Source of the DNA: Onstottus_B arcticum
Lineage (GTDB): Bacteria > Acidobacteriota > Blastocatellia > UBA7656
NCBI GenBank assembly: GCA_038040485.1
Contig: JBBPIE010000027.1
Coordinates: forward strand, 1 to 64,000
DNA length: 64,000 bases
Direction: 5' to 3'
Below the pieces are notes generated by a model. The model made no database searches, was not told the origin of the DNA, and saw only the letters and a list, made by a program, of their open reading frames with translations. A program made the position numbers and the translations under genes. Below, in pieces: positions 39,872-48,956 of the stretch (its first letter is position 1; the number at the start of each line of letters is the position of its first letter).

Positions 39872-41713
39872 TCAAACTTCGGGCTTGATCACTTCGATGA
39901 TCTCGCCGCGAAACTTGTCTGTAAGCGCGCGCAGCTTGGGATCGTTTTCCGCCTTTTGCCTGGCGCGTGTGCTCTCCTTCTTTTCTTCAGTTGGCTCAGC
40001 CGCAGCGAGAGCGCCTACTGATACCGACAGCGTTACTTTGTGGCCGAGCGCTTCTCGACAGATCTCCTCGATCGCACGGCGATTCTCGCGATTCTCCAAG
40101 CTGGACTTGAACACGCCGTTCTGATCCGAGTAAGCGACGCATAGACGCTCGCCTTCAACCGTGATGCTGTCGGCGCCATCGAGCGCGGCAATAAAGCGTT
40201 TGCCCTTGCGTTCAATCGCCTGCTTGACCCGCTCGATCGGGGTTGAGGGTTGCGCGGACATCGCGGGTGCGGGCTGGACGTTTGGCGCTTCTGAGACCGG
40301 ATCGCTATCGAAGACCGCGCCCTCGTAAGGATCATTCAAGCCGGCAGGGTTTGACGAAGCGCCGGGTTCGAAGTTGCGCTCACGCTGCGGCTTCTGAGAG
40401 GTCTCGCCGGGTGCTGGCGGCTGCGGCTTGGGTGATGTCGTCGTCTTGCTCGAAGCGCCCGACGATTGCGAAGTGACTCGCTTAGCGGGAACTGACGGGC
40501 TGCTCGATCTGGAAGGCGAGTGAGTAGACGGCGGCGCGGTTGCCGGCGAAGCGCCGCTTACTCCGAGCCTTGTGCTGATCTCCGACATCTTGCTCAGCGC
40601 GTCTTCAAGCAGGTAGAGCCTGCGAGCCTGCACAAGCTTCATAAGCCCGATCTCGAGTTGGAACCGCGGCTGTGTCGATGTCCTGATGTCTTGTTCGGTC
40701 TTGGTGAGGAGCGAAAAGAATCGAACGAGATCTTGCTCCGAAAACGACTCGCCGAGCCGGGTGAGCGCTTCGGCCTCGCTCTCGGGCATCTGAACGAGTT
40801 CCGCATCGAACCCCGCGAGCTTGACCACCAGCATCGCGCGCATATGAGTCATCAGTTCCTTGCAAAAGTTTCGCAAGTCGTACCCGCGCGAGACTACTGT
40901 GTCGACGATTCGAACGATTCGGCTCGCGTCCTGGGCGGCTATGGCCTCGACGGTTTCGTTGAGGGTCTGAACATCGACCAGTCCAAGCGCGGTCGAAACG
41001 TCTTCGTCGGCGACTTTTGAGCCTGAGAAGCTGATGACTTGATCGAGCGCGGACTCGGCATCGCGCATTGAGCCTTCACCCGAACGAGCGATCGCAAACA
41101 AGGCGGCGTCGCTGATCTCGATCCCCAGGTCGCCGGATATGTGGCGAAGCTGCGCAACGATGTTCTTGAGGCTGATGGTACGGAACTCGAACACCTGGCA
41201 GCGCGAAACGATCGTGTCCGGCACCTTCTGAAAGGCGGTCGTGGCGAGAATGAAAACGACTCGCGGCGGCGGTTCTTCGATCGTCTTTAGCAAGGCGTTG
41301 AATGCCTGCGGCGAAAGCATGTGAACTTCATCGATGATGAAGATCTTATGACGGTCGCGCGAGGGAGCTATCGCGATCGAGTTGATGATCACGTCTCGCA
41401 CGTTGTCCACGCCGGTGTTAGAAGCGGCGTCTATTTCGATCACGTCCATCGACCGCGAGGCGGTGATGTCATCGCAAGACGGGCAGACATTGCAGGGTTC
41501 GATCGTTCCTTCCGTCGCGCAGTTGAGGGCCTTGGCGAAGATGCGAGCCGTTGTCGTCTTTCCCACGCCCCGCGCGCCCGTGAACAGATAGGCGTGATGA
41601 CTTCGGCCGCTGGTCAAGGTGTTCTTGACCGTTCGAGTGATCGCCTCCTGGCCGATAACCTGATCGAACGTCTGGGGCCGGAATTTTCTCGCGATTACTT
41701 GTGAGTCAGACAT
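39872..41713 (-). CDS. dnaX: DNA polymerase III subunits gamma/tau
   Basis: 613 residues from the ATG at 41713 (MSDSQVIARKFRP), the family start; the frame is open to 41836. AAA+ clamp loader: Walker A GARGVGKTT (46-54), zinc module C65, C74, C77, C80, Walker B FIIDEVHML and sensor VVFILATTAFQKVPDTIVSRCQVFEF. Middle domain III is present. A Pro/Ser-rich linker (about 390-510) precedes a tau-like C-terminus (IERVKQAIERKGKRFIAALDGADS). I see no slippery A-run to make gamma by frameshift. Heads the ybaB-recR operon. Confidence 0.95.
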   Translation of the reverse strand: MSDSQVIARKFRPQTFDQVIGQEAITRTVKNTLTSGRSHHAYLFTGARGVGKTTTARIFAKALNCATEGTIEPCNVCPSCDDITASRSMDVIEIDAASNTGVDNVRDVIINSIAIAPSRDRHKIFIIDEVHMLSPQAFNALLKTIEEPPPRVVFILATTAFQKVPDTIVSRCQVFEFRTISLKNIVAQLRHISGDLGIEISDAALFAIARSGEGSMRDAESALDQVISFSGSKVADEDVSTALGLVDVQTLNETVEAIAAQDASRIVRIVDTVVSRGYDLRNFCKELMTHMRAMLVVKLAGFDAELVQMPESEAEALTRLGESFSEQDLVRFFSLLTKTEQDIRTSTQPRFQLEIGLMKLVQARRLYLLEDALSKMSEISTRLGVSGASPATAPPSTHSPSRSSSPSVPAKRVTSQSSGASSKTTTSPKPQPPAPGETSQKPQRERNFEPGASSNPAGLNDPYEGAVFDSDPVSEAPNVQPAPAMSAQPSTPIERVKQAIERKGKRFIAALDGADSITVEGERLCVAYSDQNGVFKSSLENRENRRAIEEICREALGHKVTLSVSVGALAAAEPTEEKKESTRARQKAENDPKLRALTDKFRGEIIEVIKPEV

Positions 41714-41855
41714 GGTCCAAGGCCTCGATATCGGCGAAGGAAAGTGGTCAGGCTCCGGAGAGGCCGCGGCACATCCGCGAACTGCTACCGTTGCTCCGTT
41801 CCCGGCCTGGCGGGATTCGCAGTCGCGCGATTGCACGACGTCCGGAGCCTGATAA

Positions 41856-41950
41856 GAATTGCGGAATGCGGATTTCGGATTGCGGATTCGGAACCGCGAG
41901 AACTTTTCTCAATTCCCAAATCCGCAATCTGCAATCCGAAATCCGCAATC
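41856..41950. repeat. inverted repeat of GCGGATTTCGGATT units
   Basis: The left arm (41856-41890) and right arm (41911-41950) are complements made of GCGGATT/GCAATCC units. A near-identical copy occupies 42045-42133. It lies between dnaX and the first tRNA-Ser. Confidence 0.9.
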
Positions 41951-41952
41951 AT

Positions 41953-42044
<92 letters not shown>

Positions 42045-42133
42045 GAATTGCGGAATGCGGATTTCGGATTGCGGATCCGGGAGAAATCCCGGGACCCGAA
42101 AAATCCGCAATCTGCAATCCGAGATCCGCAATC
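42045..42133. repeat. inverted repeat of GCGGATTTCGGATT units, second copy
   Basis: Arms at 42045-42080 and 42099-42133 repeat the pattern of 41856-41950 with almost the same sequence and order. It separates the two tRNA-Ser genes. Confidence 0.9.
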
Positions 42134-42135
42134 GT

Positions 42136-42227
<92 letters not shown>

Positions 42228-42240
42228 GCATGGCTGACTA

Positions 42241-42720
42241 TCACCGCTTTTCGCGAAAAAAGGATTGTATCATCGCGCGCGACTCGGCCTCAAGGATGCC
42301 GGCTTCCACGACTACGCGATGATTCAAGAACTCCGTACTGCAAATCTGAAAAAAAGTTTCAACCGCGCCGGCCTTCGGGTCGCGCGCGCCATACACAAGC
42401 CGCTCGATGCGCGCATGCACGATCGCACCTGCGCACATCGCGCACGGCTCAATCGTCGAATACAACGTTGCCCCAGTGAGCCGATAGTTATTCAGTGCCC
42501 GAGCTGCCTCGCGCAACGCGACGATTTCGGCGTGGGCAGTCGGGTCGCTCGAGCCAATGACCACGTTGCATCCGCGTCCGATGACTTCGCCGTTGAAGAC
42601 GACGATCGCCCCGACCGGCACTTCGCCCGCGAGCCGGGCTGCTTCGGCTTCGGCGAGTGCCAGCCGCATGAATTCTTCGTCTGCTGAGATCATCGTGGAA
42701 GTTGGGAGATCGAGGTTCAA
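42241..42720 (-). CDS. tadA: tRNA-specific adenosine deaminase TadA
   Basis: 159 residues from TTG 42720, which overlaps the upstream stop (TTGA); ATG 42693 (MISADEEFM) gives 150 residues and matches family starts better. The zinc-deaminase motif is complete: TAHAE (H63, catalytic E65) and EPCAMC (C93, C96). It converts A34 to inosine in tRNA-Arg(ACG), so no adjacent substrate is implied. It lies directly upstream of the two tRNA-Ser genes and may share a transcript with them and the methyltransferase. Confidence 0.92.
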   Translation of the reverse strand: MNLDLPTSTMISADEEFMRLALAEAEAARLAGEVPVGAIVVFNGEVIGRGCNVVIGSSDPTAHAEIVALREAARALNNYRLTGATLYSTIEPCAMCAGAIVHARIERLVYGARDPKAGAVETFFQICSTEFLNHRVVVEAGILEAESRAMIQSFFREKR

Positions 42721-43322
42721 GCCTTACCCGCAATCACATACATCTTCTCCCGGCCGCCTGCGATCAAGTAGCTCTGCTGCACCGACGAGACATAACGCTT
42801 TAAGAACTGATCGAGACTGGCTTCATTGAATCGCAACGTGTGGTTGCCAGCTCCCGGGTCGGTCAACACCTTGCCGGCGAAGGAGAGAAATCGCGAACTG
42901 TTGGACGAAACGTTGCGGACGGGCTCGGCGATGATTGCCTGCTTCTTCGCCGCGCGCAGCATTCGATCTACTACTGGCGACGGGTCGGGCAGGAAGTGGT
43001 AAAGACTCGCCTGCATCACGACGAAGTCGGCTTTCGGCAATTGATCGTCGCTTCTTAAGTCCCAGATCTTCGCGCTCGCGCCTCGCCGTGCGAGCTGCTC
43101 GATGAAATTCTCGTTGAGGTCGAGTCCCGTGTAGTGAACCGATTTGGGCCGCAGGTATCGGCGATAGAGAAACGCGGGCCCGCAGCAAAGATCGAGAACG
43201 CTGGAGCCATCGGGAATAAGTTCGGCTATCGCGCGATACCGTGAGCCGTAATGCCGGCCGTACAACGCCAGCATCGCGAGCTCGTACAGCGAGCTGCTCC
43301 GGTAGATGAGACTCGTAGACAT
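42717..43322 (-). CDS. class I SAM-dependent methyltransferase
   Basis: 201 residues. Motif I: SVLDLCCGPAFLYRRYL; motif II: YTGLDLNENFIEQLARRG; then DFVVMQASLYHFLPDPSPVVDRMLRAAKKQAIIAEPV. The first 40 residues (LYELAMLALYGRHYGSRYRAIAELIP) are helical, a typical cap. Substrate unknown. It abuts tadA but also follows the GT2 gene in orientation, so it could belong to the glycan block. 57 bases separate it from that gene. Confidence 0.83.
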   Translation of the reverse strand: MSTSLIYRSSSLYELAMLALYGRHYGSRYRAIAELIPDGSSVLDLCCGPAFLYRRYLRPKSVHYTGLDLNENFIEQLARRGASAKIWDLRSDDQLPKADFVVMQASLYHFLPDPSPVVDRMLRAAKKQAIIAEPVRNVSSNSSRFLSFAGKVLTDPGAGNHTLRFNEASLDQFLKRYVSSVQQSYLIAGGREKMYVIAGKA

Positions 43323-43379
43323 TCAATCCTCGTGGGATCGCTCGCTCGTCGAGTGCAGCCGGGACGGCCGCGCTCCCAG

Positions 43380-44405
43380 CTACCGCCTTGCCGAAAGAAC
43401 CGGAGCCTGGATACTCGCGTCAGCCGCCGGCGCGTTCAGCACTTCGCGGATCGCGCTCTGCGGTTTTCGATTTACGTTCAAGAAAGTGCGGCCCGTATAC
43501 TCGCCCAGGATGCCGAAAAAGATCATCTGGATTCCGCCTACGACCAGAAGCGCCACCATCAGCGAAGCCCAGCCTGCTGTCTCTCTGGTGAAGTCCTCGG
43601 GCCACCGCAGACGATAGACGACAACCGCGACTGCGAGCATCAACCCAAACACCGCGAACAGCAACCCGAACCACGTCACCAGCCGAAGCGGCTTAGCCGA
43701 GAACGACACCGCAAGCCGCGCCCATACCCTCAACGACTTCCAGAACGTGTAGCTGCTCCGCCCTGCGTAGCGCGGATGGTGATCGACTGGAATCTGAGTG
43801 ATTCGCGCGGTCACCTGGAAGAGCAATCCATCCACGTACGGATCGGGCCCTTGGTAGGCGCACACCGTTTCCGCTACTTCGCCTCGGATGATCTTGTATG
43901 GTGAAAGGTACACATCGCGGGGCTTGTCGATGACCCACTCGGCAACCCGGCCGTTGAACCAGCTCCCAAGGTTCTTCCAGAGCTTCTGCTTCTTCGCGCG
44001 AAACTCGGCGTAAACCACATCAAAGCCTTGTTCGATCCTGGCAAGCAACGCCGGCAAATCGCGGGGATGATGCTGTAAATCGTCGTCCATTATCGCGACG
44101 TGCTTCCCGCGCGCAACCCGCATCCCCGTGATGATTGCGTTGTCCTGCCCGAAGTTCTTGCGAAGATCGATGCCTATGACGTTCGGTCTGCGCGCGCAAA
44201 TTGATTCGATGACTGCCCATGAGTTGTCCGGTGAAAAGTCGTTGACGAGGACAACCTCGTACTCGCGGCCCCCAGGTGCAAGAGCTTCGGCGATAGCGGC
44301 GACTAGTGCTTCGAGGCAGTCTTCGCTGCGATAAACCGGAACGACTATCGAGAGATCGACTTGAAACTTGCGGCCGCGCATTGTTGGAATCTTAGCCATC
44401 GTCAT
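43380..44405 (-). CDS. GT2 family glycosyltransferase with two C-terminal membrane helices
   Basis: 341 residues. GT-A core: LSIVVPVYRSEDCLEALVAAI, VVLVNDFSPDNSWAVIE, LRKNFGQDNAIITGMRVARG and the metal-binding IMDDDLQHHPRDLP. Two membrane segments (about 236-258 and 272-296) follow, as in GtrB/ArnC-type enzymes that make polyprenyl-phosphate sugars. The last 12 residues (ADASIQAPVLSARR) fall near a GGGACGGCCGCG repeat. The start could be the ATG 44399 (MAKIP) or 44405. Likely part of the surface-glycan block with wecE. Confidence 0.9.
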   Translation of the reverse strand: MTMAKIPTMRGRKFQVDLSIVVPVYRSEDCLEALVAAIAEALAPGGREYEVVLVNDFSPDNSWAVIESICARRPNVIGIDLRKNFGQDNAIITGMRVARGKHVAIMDDDLQHHPRDLPALLARIEQGFDVVYAEFRAKKQKLWKNLGSWFNGRVAEWVIDKPRDVYLSPYKIIRGEVAETVCAYQGPDPYVDGLLFQVTARITQIPVDHHPRYAGRSSYTFWKSLRVWARLAVSFSAKPLRLVTWFGLLFAVFGLMLAVAVVVYRLRWPEDFTRETAGWASLMVALLVVGGIQMIFFGILGEYTGRTFLNVNRKPQSAIREVLNAPAADASIQAPVLSARR

Positions 44406-44433
44406 CGAGCTTGTCGACCAGCGGAAAGTTTAA

Positions 44434-44612
44434 GGTCTAGGGTTTAGGGTTTGGGGTTTGGGGTTTAGAGCCCAAGCTTCATCTGCTTTTCAAATTCATG
44501 CGGCGAAGCGAACTCCGAACCCTGAACACCTGAACTCCGAACCCCAAACCCCAAACCCTGAACCCTGAACCCTGAACCCTGAACTCCGAACCCCGAACTC
44601 CGAACTTTGAAT
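44434..44612. repeat. telomere-like inverted repeat of GGGTTT / AACCCTGA units
   Basis: The left arm (44434-44469) is TAGGGTTTAGGGTTTGGGG units; the right arm (44512-44612) is CCCCAAACCCCAAACCC and AACCCTGAACCCTGAAC runs, roughly complementary. About 42 bases lie between. It is a bacterial intergenic hairpin between gene ends, not a telomere. Confidence 0.9.
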
Positions 44613-44632
44613 TCTTACCCCAAGCCGACTTA

Positions 44633-45793
44633 CTACCCAGGTCGGGATTCGGATCGTTGCTCGAGAAATTCTCGCACACAATTCACGACGCGCAACTGGT
44701 CTTCGGCGGTCAGCTCCGGAAAGAACGGCAGCCTCAGCAGCCGCCCGCTCAGATCTTCAGTCGCGGGCAGGTCGCCGGCGCGGTAGCCGAGCCTGGCGCC
44801 CATCGGCGAAGTGTGCAGCGGCACGTAGTGAAACACTGCGCTTATCCCGTTGTGCTTCAAATGCGCCATCAATCCGTTCCGCGTGGCTTCGTCAGGAACC
44901 AGAACGCAAAAGATGTGGTAGTTGATCTCGCAGCCTTGCGGTACGCGGGGAAGGATGACGAGCCCGTCTTCTTCGAGTGGCGATATGAGCCGGCGGTAAG
45001 ACTCATATACCGCGCGGCGGCGAGCCGTGATCTCGTCGATCGCTTCCAACTGGGCGAAGAGAAACGCGCAGGCAAGCTCACTCGGCAAGTACGACGAGCC
45101 GACGTCGACCCAGGTGTACTTGTCGACTTCGCCGCGAAGGAACTGGCTGCGATTGGTACCCTTCTCGCGAATTATTTCCGCGCGGTCAACCATCTCCGGC
45201 GAGTTCACGCAGAGCGCGCCGCCTTCGCCGCTGATGTAGTTCTTTGTGTCGTGAAAGCTGTACGCGCCCAAATGGCCAATCGAGCCGAGCACTCGGCCGT
45301 TGTAGAACGCGTTGACGCCCTGGGCCGCGTCTTCAATGACAAGCAAGCCATGCTTGTTAGCCGTCGCCATTATCTTATCCATCTCGCAAGCCACGCCCGC
45401 GTAGTGCACCGGCATGATGGCTTTGGTGTTAGCCGTGATTGCCGCTTCGATCTGCTGTTCGTCGATGTTCAAAGTGTCGGGCCGAATATCAACAAAAACC
45501 GGTTTGGCTCCAGCGCGAGCCACCGCGTTTGCGGTGGACACAAAGGTGAACGAAGGCATGATGACTTCATCGCCCGGCCCAAGATCACAAAGCATCGCCG
45601 CCATCTCGAGCGCAGCGGTGCACGACGGCGTCATTAGAACTTTGTGGATGCCGAAGCGGTCTTCCAGCAGCCGCGCGCAATTTCGAGTGAACGGGCCGTC
45701 GGCGGCAATGCTTCCGCTGCTGATTGCCTGCGAGATATAGCCGGCTTCCTTGCCGGTGATGAAGTGCTTGTTGAAAGGAATCTTCGGTTCCAC
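44633..45793 (-). CDS. wecE: dTDP-4-amino-4,6-dideoxygalactose transaminase (WecE/RffA type)
   Basis: 386 residues. DegT/DnrJ/EryC1 fold with PLP lysine K184 in SFHDTKNY. Several blocks closely match E. coli WecE: TPSCTAALEMAAMLCDLGPG, VIMPSFTFVSTANA, VDIRPDTLNIDE, PVHYAGVACEMD, IEDAAQGV and GEGGAL. It transfers an amino group to dTDP-4-keto-6-deoxyglucose, giving the Fuc4N precursor of enterobacterial common antigen or O-antigens. No dTDP-sugar synthesis genes are in view. It runs toward the GT2 gene; a long repeat separates them. Confidence 0.93.
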   Translation of the reverse strand: MEPKIPFNKHFITGKEAGYISQAISSGSIAADGPFTRNCARLLEDRFGIHKVLMTPSCTAALEMAAMLCDLGPGDEVIMPSFTFVSTANAVARAGAKPVFVDIRPDTLNIDEQQIEAAITANTKAIMPVHYAGVACEMDKIMATANKHGLLVIEDAAQGVNAFYNGRVLGSIGHLGAYSFHDTKNYISGEGGALCVNSPEMVDRAEIIREKGTNRSQFLRGEVDKYTWVDVGSSYLPSELACAFLFAQLEAIDEITARRRAVYESYRRLISPLEEDGLVILPRVPQGCEINYHIFCVLVPDEATRNGLMAHLKHNGISAVFHYVPLHTSPMGARLGYRAGDLPATEDLSGRLLRLPFFPELTAEDQLRVVNCVREFLEQRSESRPG

Positions 45794-46130
45794 TGATCTT
45801 TCTCGATTAGGCGAGAGCGGTATGATACAGGAGTAACCTGTGCGGTCGCCAGACCGCGAAGCTCCCTTGCCGCATCGAGGCCGCTGGTGCTCCCCTTACA
45901 TAGATGCCGGGCCGAAACTTGCCGTGGTAGACGGACAAATCAGTCGAGCTTTTTGGAATTGCAATTCCTCTCCGGCATCAGGCTTGTTGGGAAGTGCGAA
46001 GAGGGCTCACACATATCGACTAAAATGCAGGCTTAGTGACTTTGCATCGAGAGCCAGATTCGTGTGATATCTTATTGCTTAAGTTCTTGCTTGTGCGCTG
46101 CCCTTAGGTTTGCTGACGAAAGAGATTAGA
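45794..46130. other. intergenic region upstream of the TIR-like/TPR gene
   Basis: I find no gene in these 337 bases. The first 70 bases are GC-rich and the rest is A/T-rich. TTGCAT (46042) with TGATAT (46065) 17 bases away is a weak promoter candidate for the downstream gene. No strong hairpin is seen. Confidence 0.5.
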
Positions 46131-46160
46131 TAAGTAGGTAAGTAGGTAAGTAGGTAAGTA
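46131..46160 (+). repeat. octamer tandem repeat TAAGTAGG before a start codon
   Basis: Three full copies of TAAGTAGG (46131-46154) and a partial fourth (46155-46160) end 5 bases before the ATG at 46166. The last AGG is the only ribosome-site-like element. Copy-number change would shift spacing by 8 bases. Confidence 0.85.
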
Positions 46161-46165
46161 ATAAA

Positions 46166-48706
46166 ATGCCCGAAAGTGAAGAACGGCTCGACTCAAGACT
46201 AGGTGGAGAGAGTGGAACTAAGCTTGAATTGCAGGGAGAGATCCCTTGCATAATTGTATATTCGGATAGAAAGCATGTTGACTACATATTCAATATAATC
46301 AATCCAATACAGGTTTTCCTAGTTAAGAAGGGCTTCAAGGTTGTTCTCTTATCGGAGGATACGTTACCTGATGAACATTTTGGCAATACTGTCGAACAAA
46401 TCATCGAGAATTGTGAGTTAGGAATAGTCATTTTCGATGGATACAGGCCGAACGTAATATACGAATATGGCTTACTGAGAGCTAATCATAAACCAATTAT
46501 CCCGCTTCAAGACAAAACAGCCCGCGTTGCAATCAAAAGCTACTATTCGGTTCTTGATGCTTCCAATGCTGATGAGGTCCGGAATAAGACGGGACTAACA
46601 GTAAGCCAATTTCGACGATTAATATCACCCAGCGTCGGCTACTCTACTCATCTATCTGATCGTCATGGCATTAACATTATCGAGGTCGATTCAGGTGCTC
46701 AGCTCGGCTCCCCTGACCATCCTCAAAACAAGCTTGAAGTTGAATTGGAAAAAGTGGTGCCGCTCATTATCGAGCGATATAGTAAGAAAAACCTGAAGTC
46801 GCTTCACGAAATCAACCCTGCTTCATTGGAAGCGTACCAATCAGCTATTAGCAAATTACTAAGGTTCTATACAAGAGTCGAAGCCTTTAGCGCCCAAGAT
46901 ATTGATACCGCGATGGACGAGTTAGAGAACCTAGAACAGAATTCGGGCGCTAGCATTTCACCGACTATCCTCACTATTTCTGCCGCTCTATATGCGTCTG
47001 TAGGCCGAAAGGATGAGCACGAGAACGCGCGTGACGCAGCCAATTACTATCAAAAAGCAATAACTTTACTTCAAAGGGTTGCCGAGCTAGAACGTGAGCC
47101 TTCGCTGATCGCTGCTACTAGGAGACAGATAGGTGACATGTATTCGGAGTTGTCAAAGAATGTTGATAGACCGGAGAATGCTAATAGAGCAATCGAAGCT
47201 TATCTCAATGCCCTACAGGTTTTCACAGCTGAAGCATTCCCAAACCATTATGCCGACACCATGAGTAATTTAGGTGCGACATACAGCTTGCTTGCAGAGG
47301 CCGAGAATACAGTTGAAAACTGCCGAAGGGCAATCGATTCCTACAATGGAGCTCTCACTATCCACAGCTTTGAACGCTTTCCGCTAGACTATGCTGGAGT
47401 ACAAAACAATCTGGGTAACACGTATGGAACGCTCGCAGTAGCGGAGAATAAGGCTGATAACTGTAGAAAGGCTATCGAAGCTTTTGAGCAAGCTCTCAGG
47501 GTGTATACGCCGCAAACGGTACCCGCGCGATATGCGGGAGCCAAGAACAATCTCGGCAACGCCTACAGACTACTCTCCGATGTTGAGGATAAGGTCGAGA
47601 ATTGCATCAAGGCGTTAGACGCTTACCTCCAGGCGGCAACAATCCTAACATTGGAAAAATCCCCTATGGACTACGGGATGATTCAGAACAACCTGGGTAC
47701 CGCATACTCTACTCTTGCTGAAATAGTAGACAGAACCGAGAACTTTGAAAACGCTCTATCGGCTTTCAATCGGGCGCTCGAGGTATATACGTTTGAACGA
47801 TTTCCAGAGCTATATGCAAGGACACAAAACAACATTGCGGCCTTGTTCGAAACGCGGGCGCGATCTGGAGGAAGCCGCGATGATTTCGAGAATGCTATTG
47901 GCGCCGTTAACCAAGCCCTTAGAATTAAGGATGTGGAGCGCACTTCTAGATTGTACTCGCGTGCCCTGATTCACCTCGGAAATATTCATAGAATGTATGC
48001 CGAGACTGAGAGAAGGGAAGAGAATTGCAAGAGCGCCGTTGAGGCCTATGATGAGGCCCTTGCATACTACACAAAGGCTGATTTTCCTGAGGCATATGCC
48101 GCGACTAAGAAGAAATTGGCGACAACTTTTGCTCTACTCTCAGCCGTTGCAGGTGAAACAGAGTACCTGCAAAGGACAATTGATGCGTATGACGAAGCTC
48201 TTGAGTTCTACGGACCAAAGGAACATGCATCGGACTACGGCATCATTCAGAAGAACCGAGGGGTTGCTTTCATTAACCTAGCAAACTCCTCCCGGAGTGC
48301 CGAGACCTACAAAAAGGGCATCGACGCCTATCAAGAGGCGCTGAAAGTGTATTCCGTTGAAAGCGAGCCTTTGAAGTATGGAAGCGTCCAAAACAACTTA
48401 GGCGCCGCATACAGTATCCTAGCGGAGATTGAAGATAAGTCGCAGAATTGCAAGAAGGCAATAATAGCTTTTGAGGAGGCGCTCAAAGTCAGAACGCTCG
48501 CGGATGCTCCGGAAAAATGCATCATGACAATGAATAATCTTGCATCGACTTACTCCTTCCTCGCAGAAGTGGAAGATCACGTAACGAACCGCGAGAAGGC
48601 ACACGGGCTAATTCAGGACGCCACTAGAATTGACACTAATTTTGGCTATGTTCAGCTTCTTCCAGTGTTGGAGGCGAGTCTTAGAGACTTCCTTAGCAGG
48701 GGCTAG
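46166..48706 (+). CDS. TIR-like domain protein with about eleven TPR repeats
   Basis: 846 residues, A/T-richer than its neighbours. Residues 22-130 form a TIR/nucleotide-binding-like fold: IIVYSD (29-34), an FLVKKGFKVVLLSED strand pair, and GYRPNVIYEYG (92-102), where E100 matches the Glu of the xNVxxELG motif in TIR-like NADases. From about residue 215 to 835 come tandem TPRs of roughly 47 residues, such as NNLGNTYGTLAVAENKADNC..AIEAF..AL; several carry a conserved Cys in (E/D)NC. This TPR type is frequent in CHAT- and NACHT-linked bacterial sensors. A stand-alone defence or signalling effector is likely but unproven. No partner gene adjoins it. Confidence 0.75.
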   Translation: MPESEERLDSRLGGESGTKLELQGEIPCIIVYSDRKHVDYIFNIINPIQVFLVKKGFKVVLLSEDTLPDEHFGNTVEQIIENCELGIVIFDGYRPNVIYEYGLLRANHKPIIPLQDKTARVAIKSYYSVLDASNADEVRNKTGLTVSQFRRLISPSVGYSTHLSDRHGINIIEVDSGAQLGSPDHPQNKLEVELEKVVPLIIERYSKKNLKSLHEINPASLEAYQSAISKLLRFYTRVEAFSAQDIDTAMDELENLEQNSGASISPTILTISAALYASVGRKDEHENARDAANYYQKAITLLQRVAELEREPSLIAATRRQIGDMYSELSKNVDRPENANRAIEAYLNALQVFTAEAFPNHYADTMSNLGATYSLLAEAENTVENCRRAIDSYNGALTIHSFERFPLDYAGVQNNLGNTYGTLAVAENKADNCRKAIEAFEQALRVYTPQTVPARYAGAKNNLGNAYRLLSDVEDKVENCIKALDAYLQAATILTLEKSPMDYGMIQNNLGTAYSTLAEIVDRTENFENALSAFNRALEVYTFERFPELYARTQNNIAALFETRARSGGSRDDFENAIGAVNQALRIKDVERTSRLYSRALIHLGNIHRMYAETERREENCKSAVEAYDEALAYYTKADFPEAYAATKKKLATTFALLSAVAGETEYLQRTIDAYDEALEFYGPKEHASDYGIIQKNRGVAFINLANSSRSAETYKKGIDAYQEALKVYSVESEPLKYGSVQNNLGAAYSILAEIEDKSQNCKKAIIAFEEALKVRTLADAPEKCIMTMNNLASTYSFLAEVEDHVTNREKAHGLIQDATRIDTNFGYVQLLPVLEASLRDFLSRG

Positions 48707-48956
48707 ATTAATTGATTTGAAATACGCTCGGAACCCCTCAACAAGAACCGAACTGACCCAGCCGCCCGTCAACCCGACGTCATTGAGGAACGGATGGTTC
48801 TCGGATTGGTTTCGCCTTGATTGACCATCAGCCGGTGGTTAGAATGCTTGACCGATACCCGCCTGGACAAGCACTCACAGGCCCACAGTCTTAGCGTCAC
48901 AACAGAGAAGGAAGAGACAGGCGTGACAGCGTGATCGGCGGCGCTGAAAGGAAGAG

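Noticed and set aside
39872..41713. Programmed frameshift site in dnaX
   Set aside because: No run of A suitable for slippage with a following hairpin was seen in the linker region.
44434..44612. Telomeric DNA or eukaryotic contamination
   Set aside because: Flanking genes are bacterial and continuous, and the same style of repeat occurs at other bacterial gene boundaries in the window.
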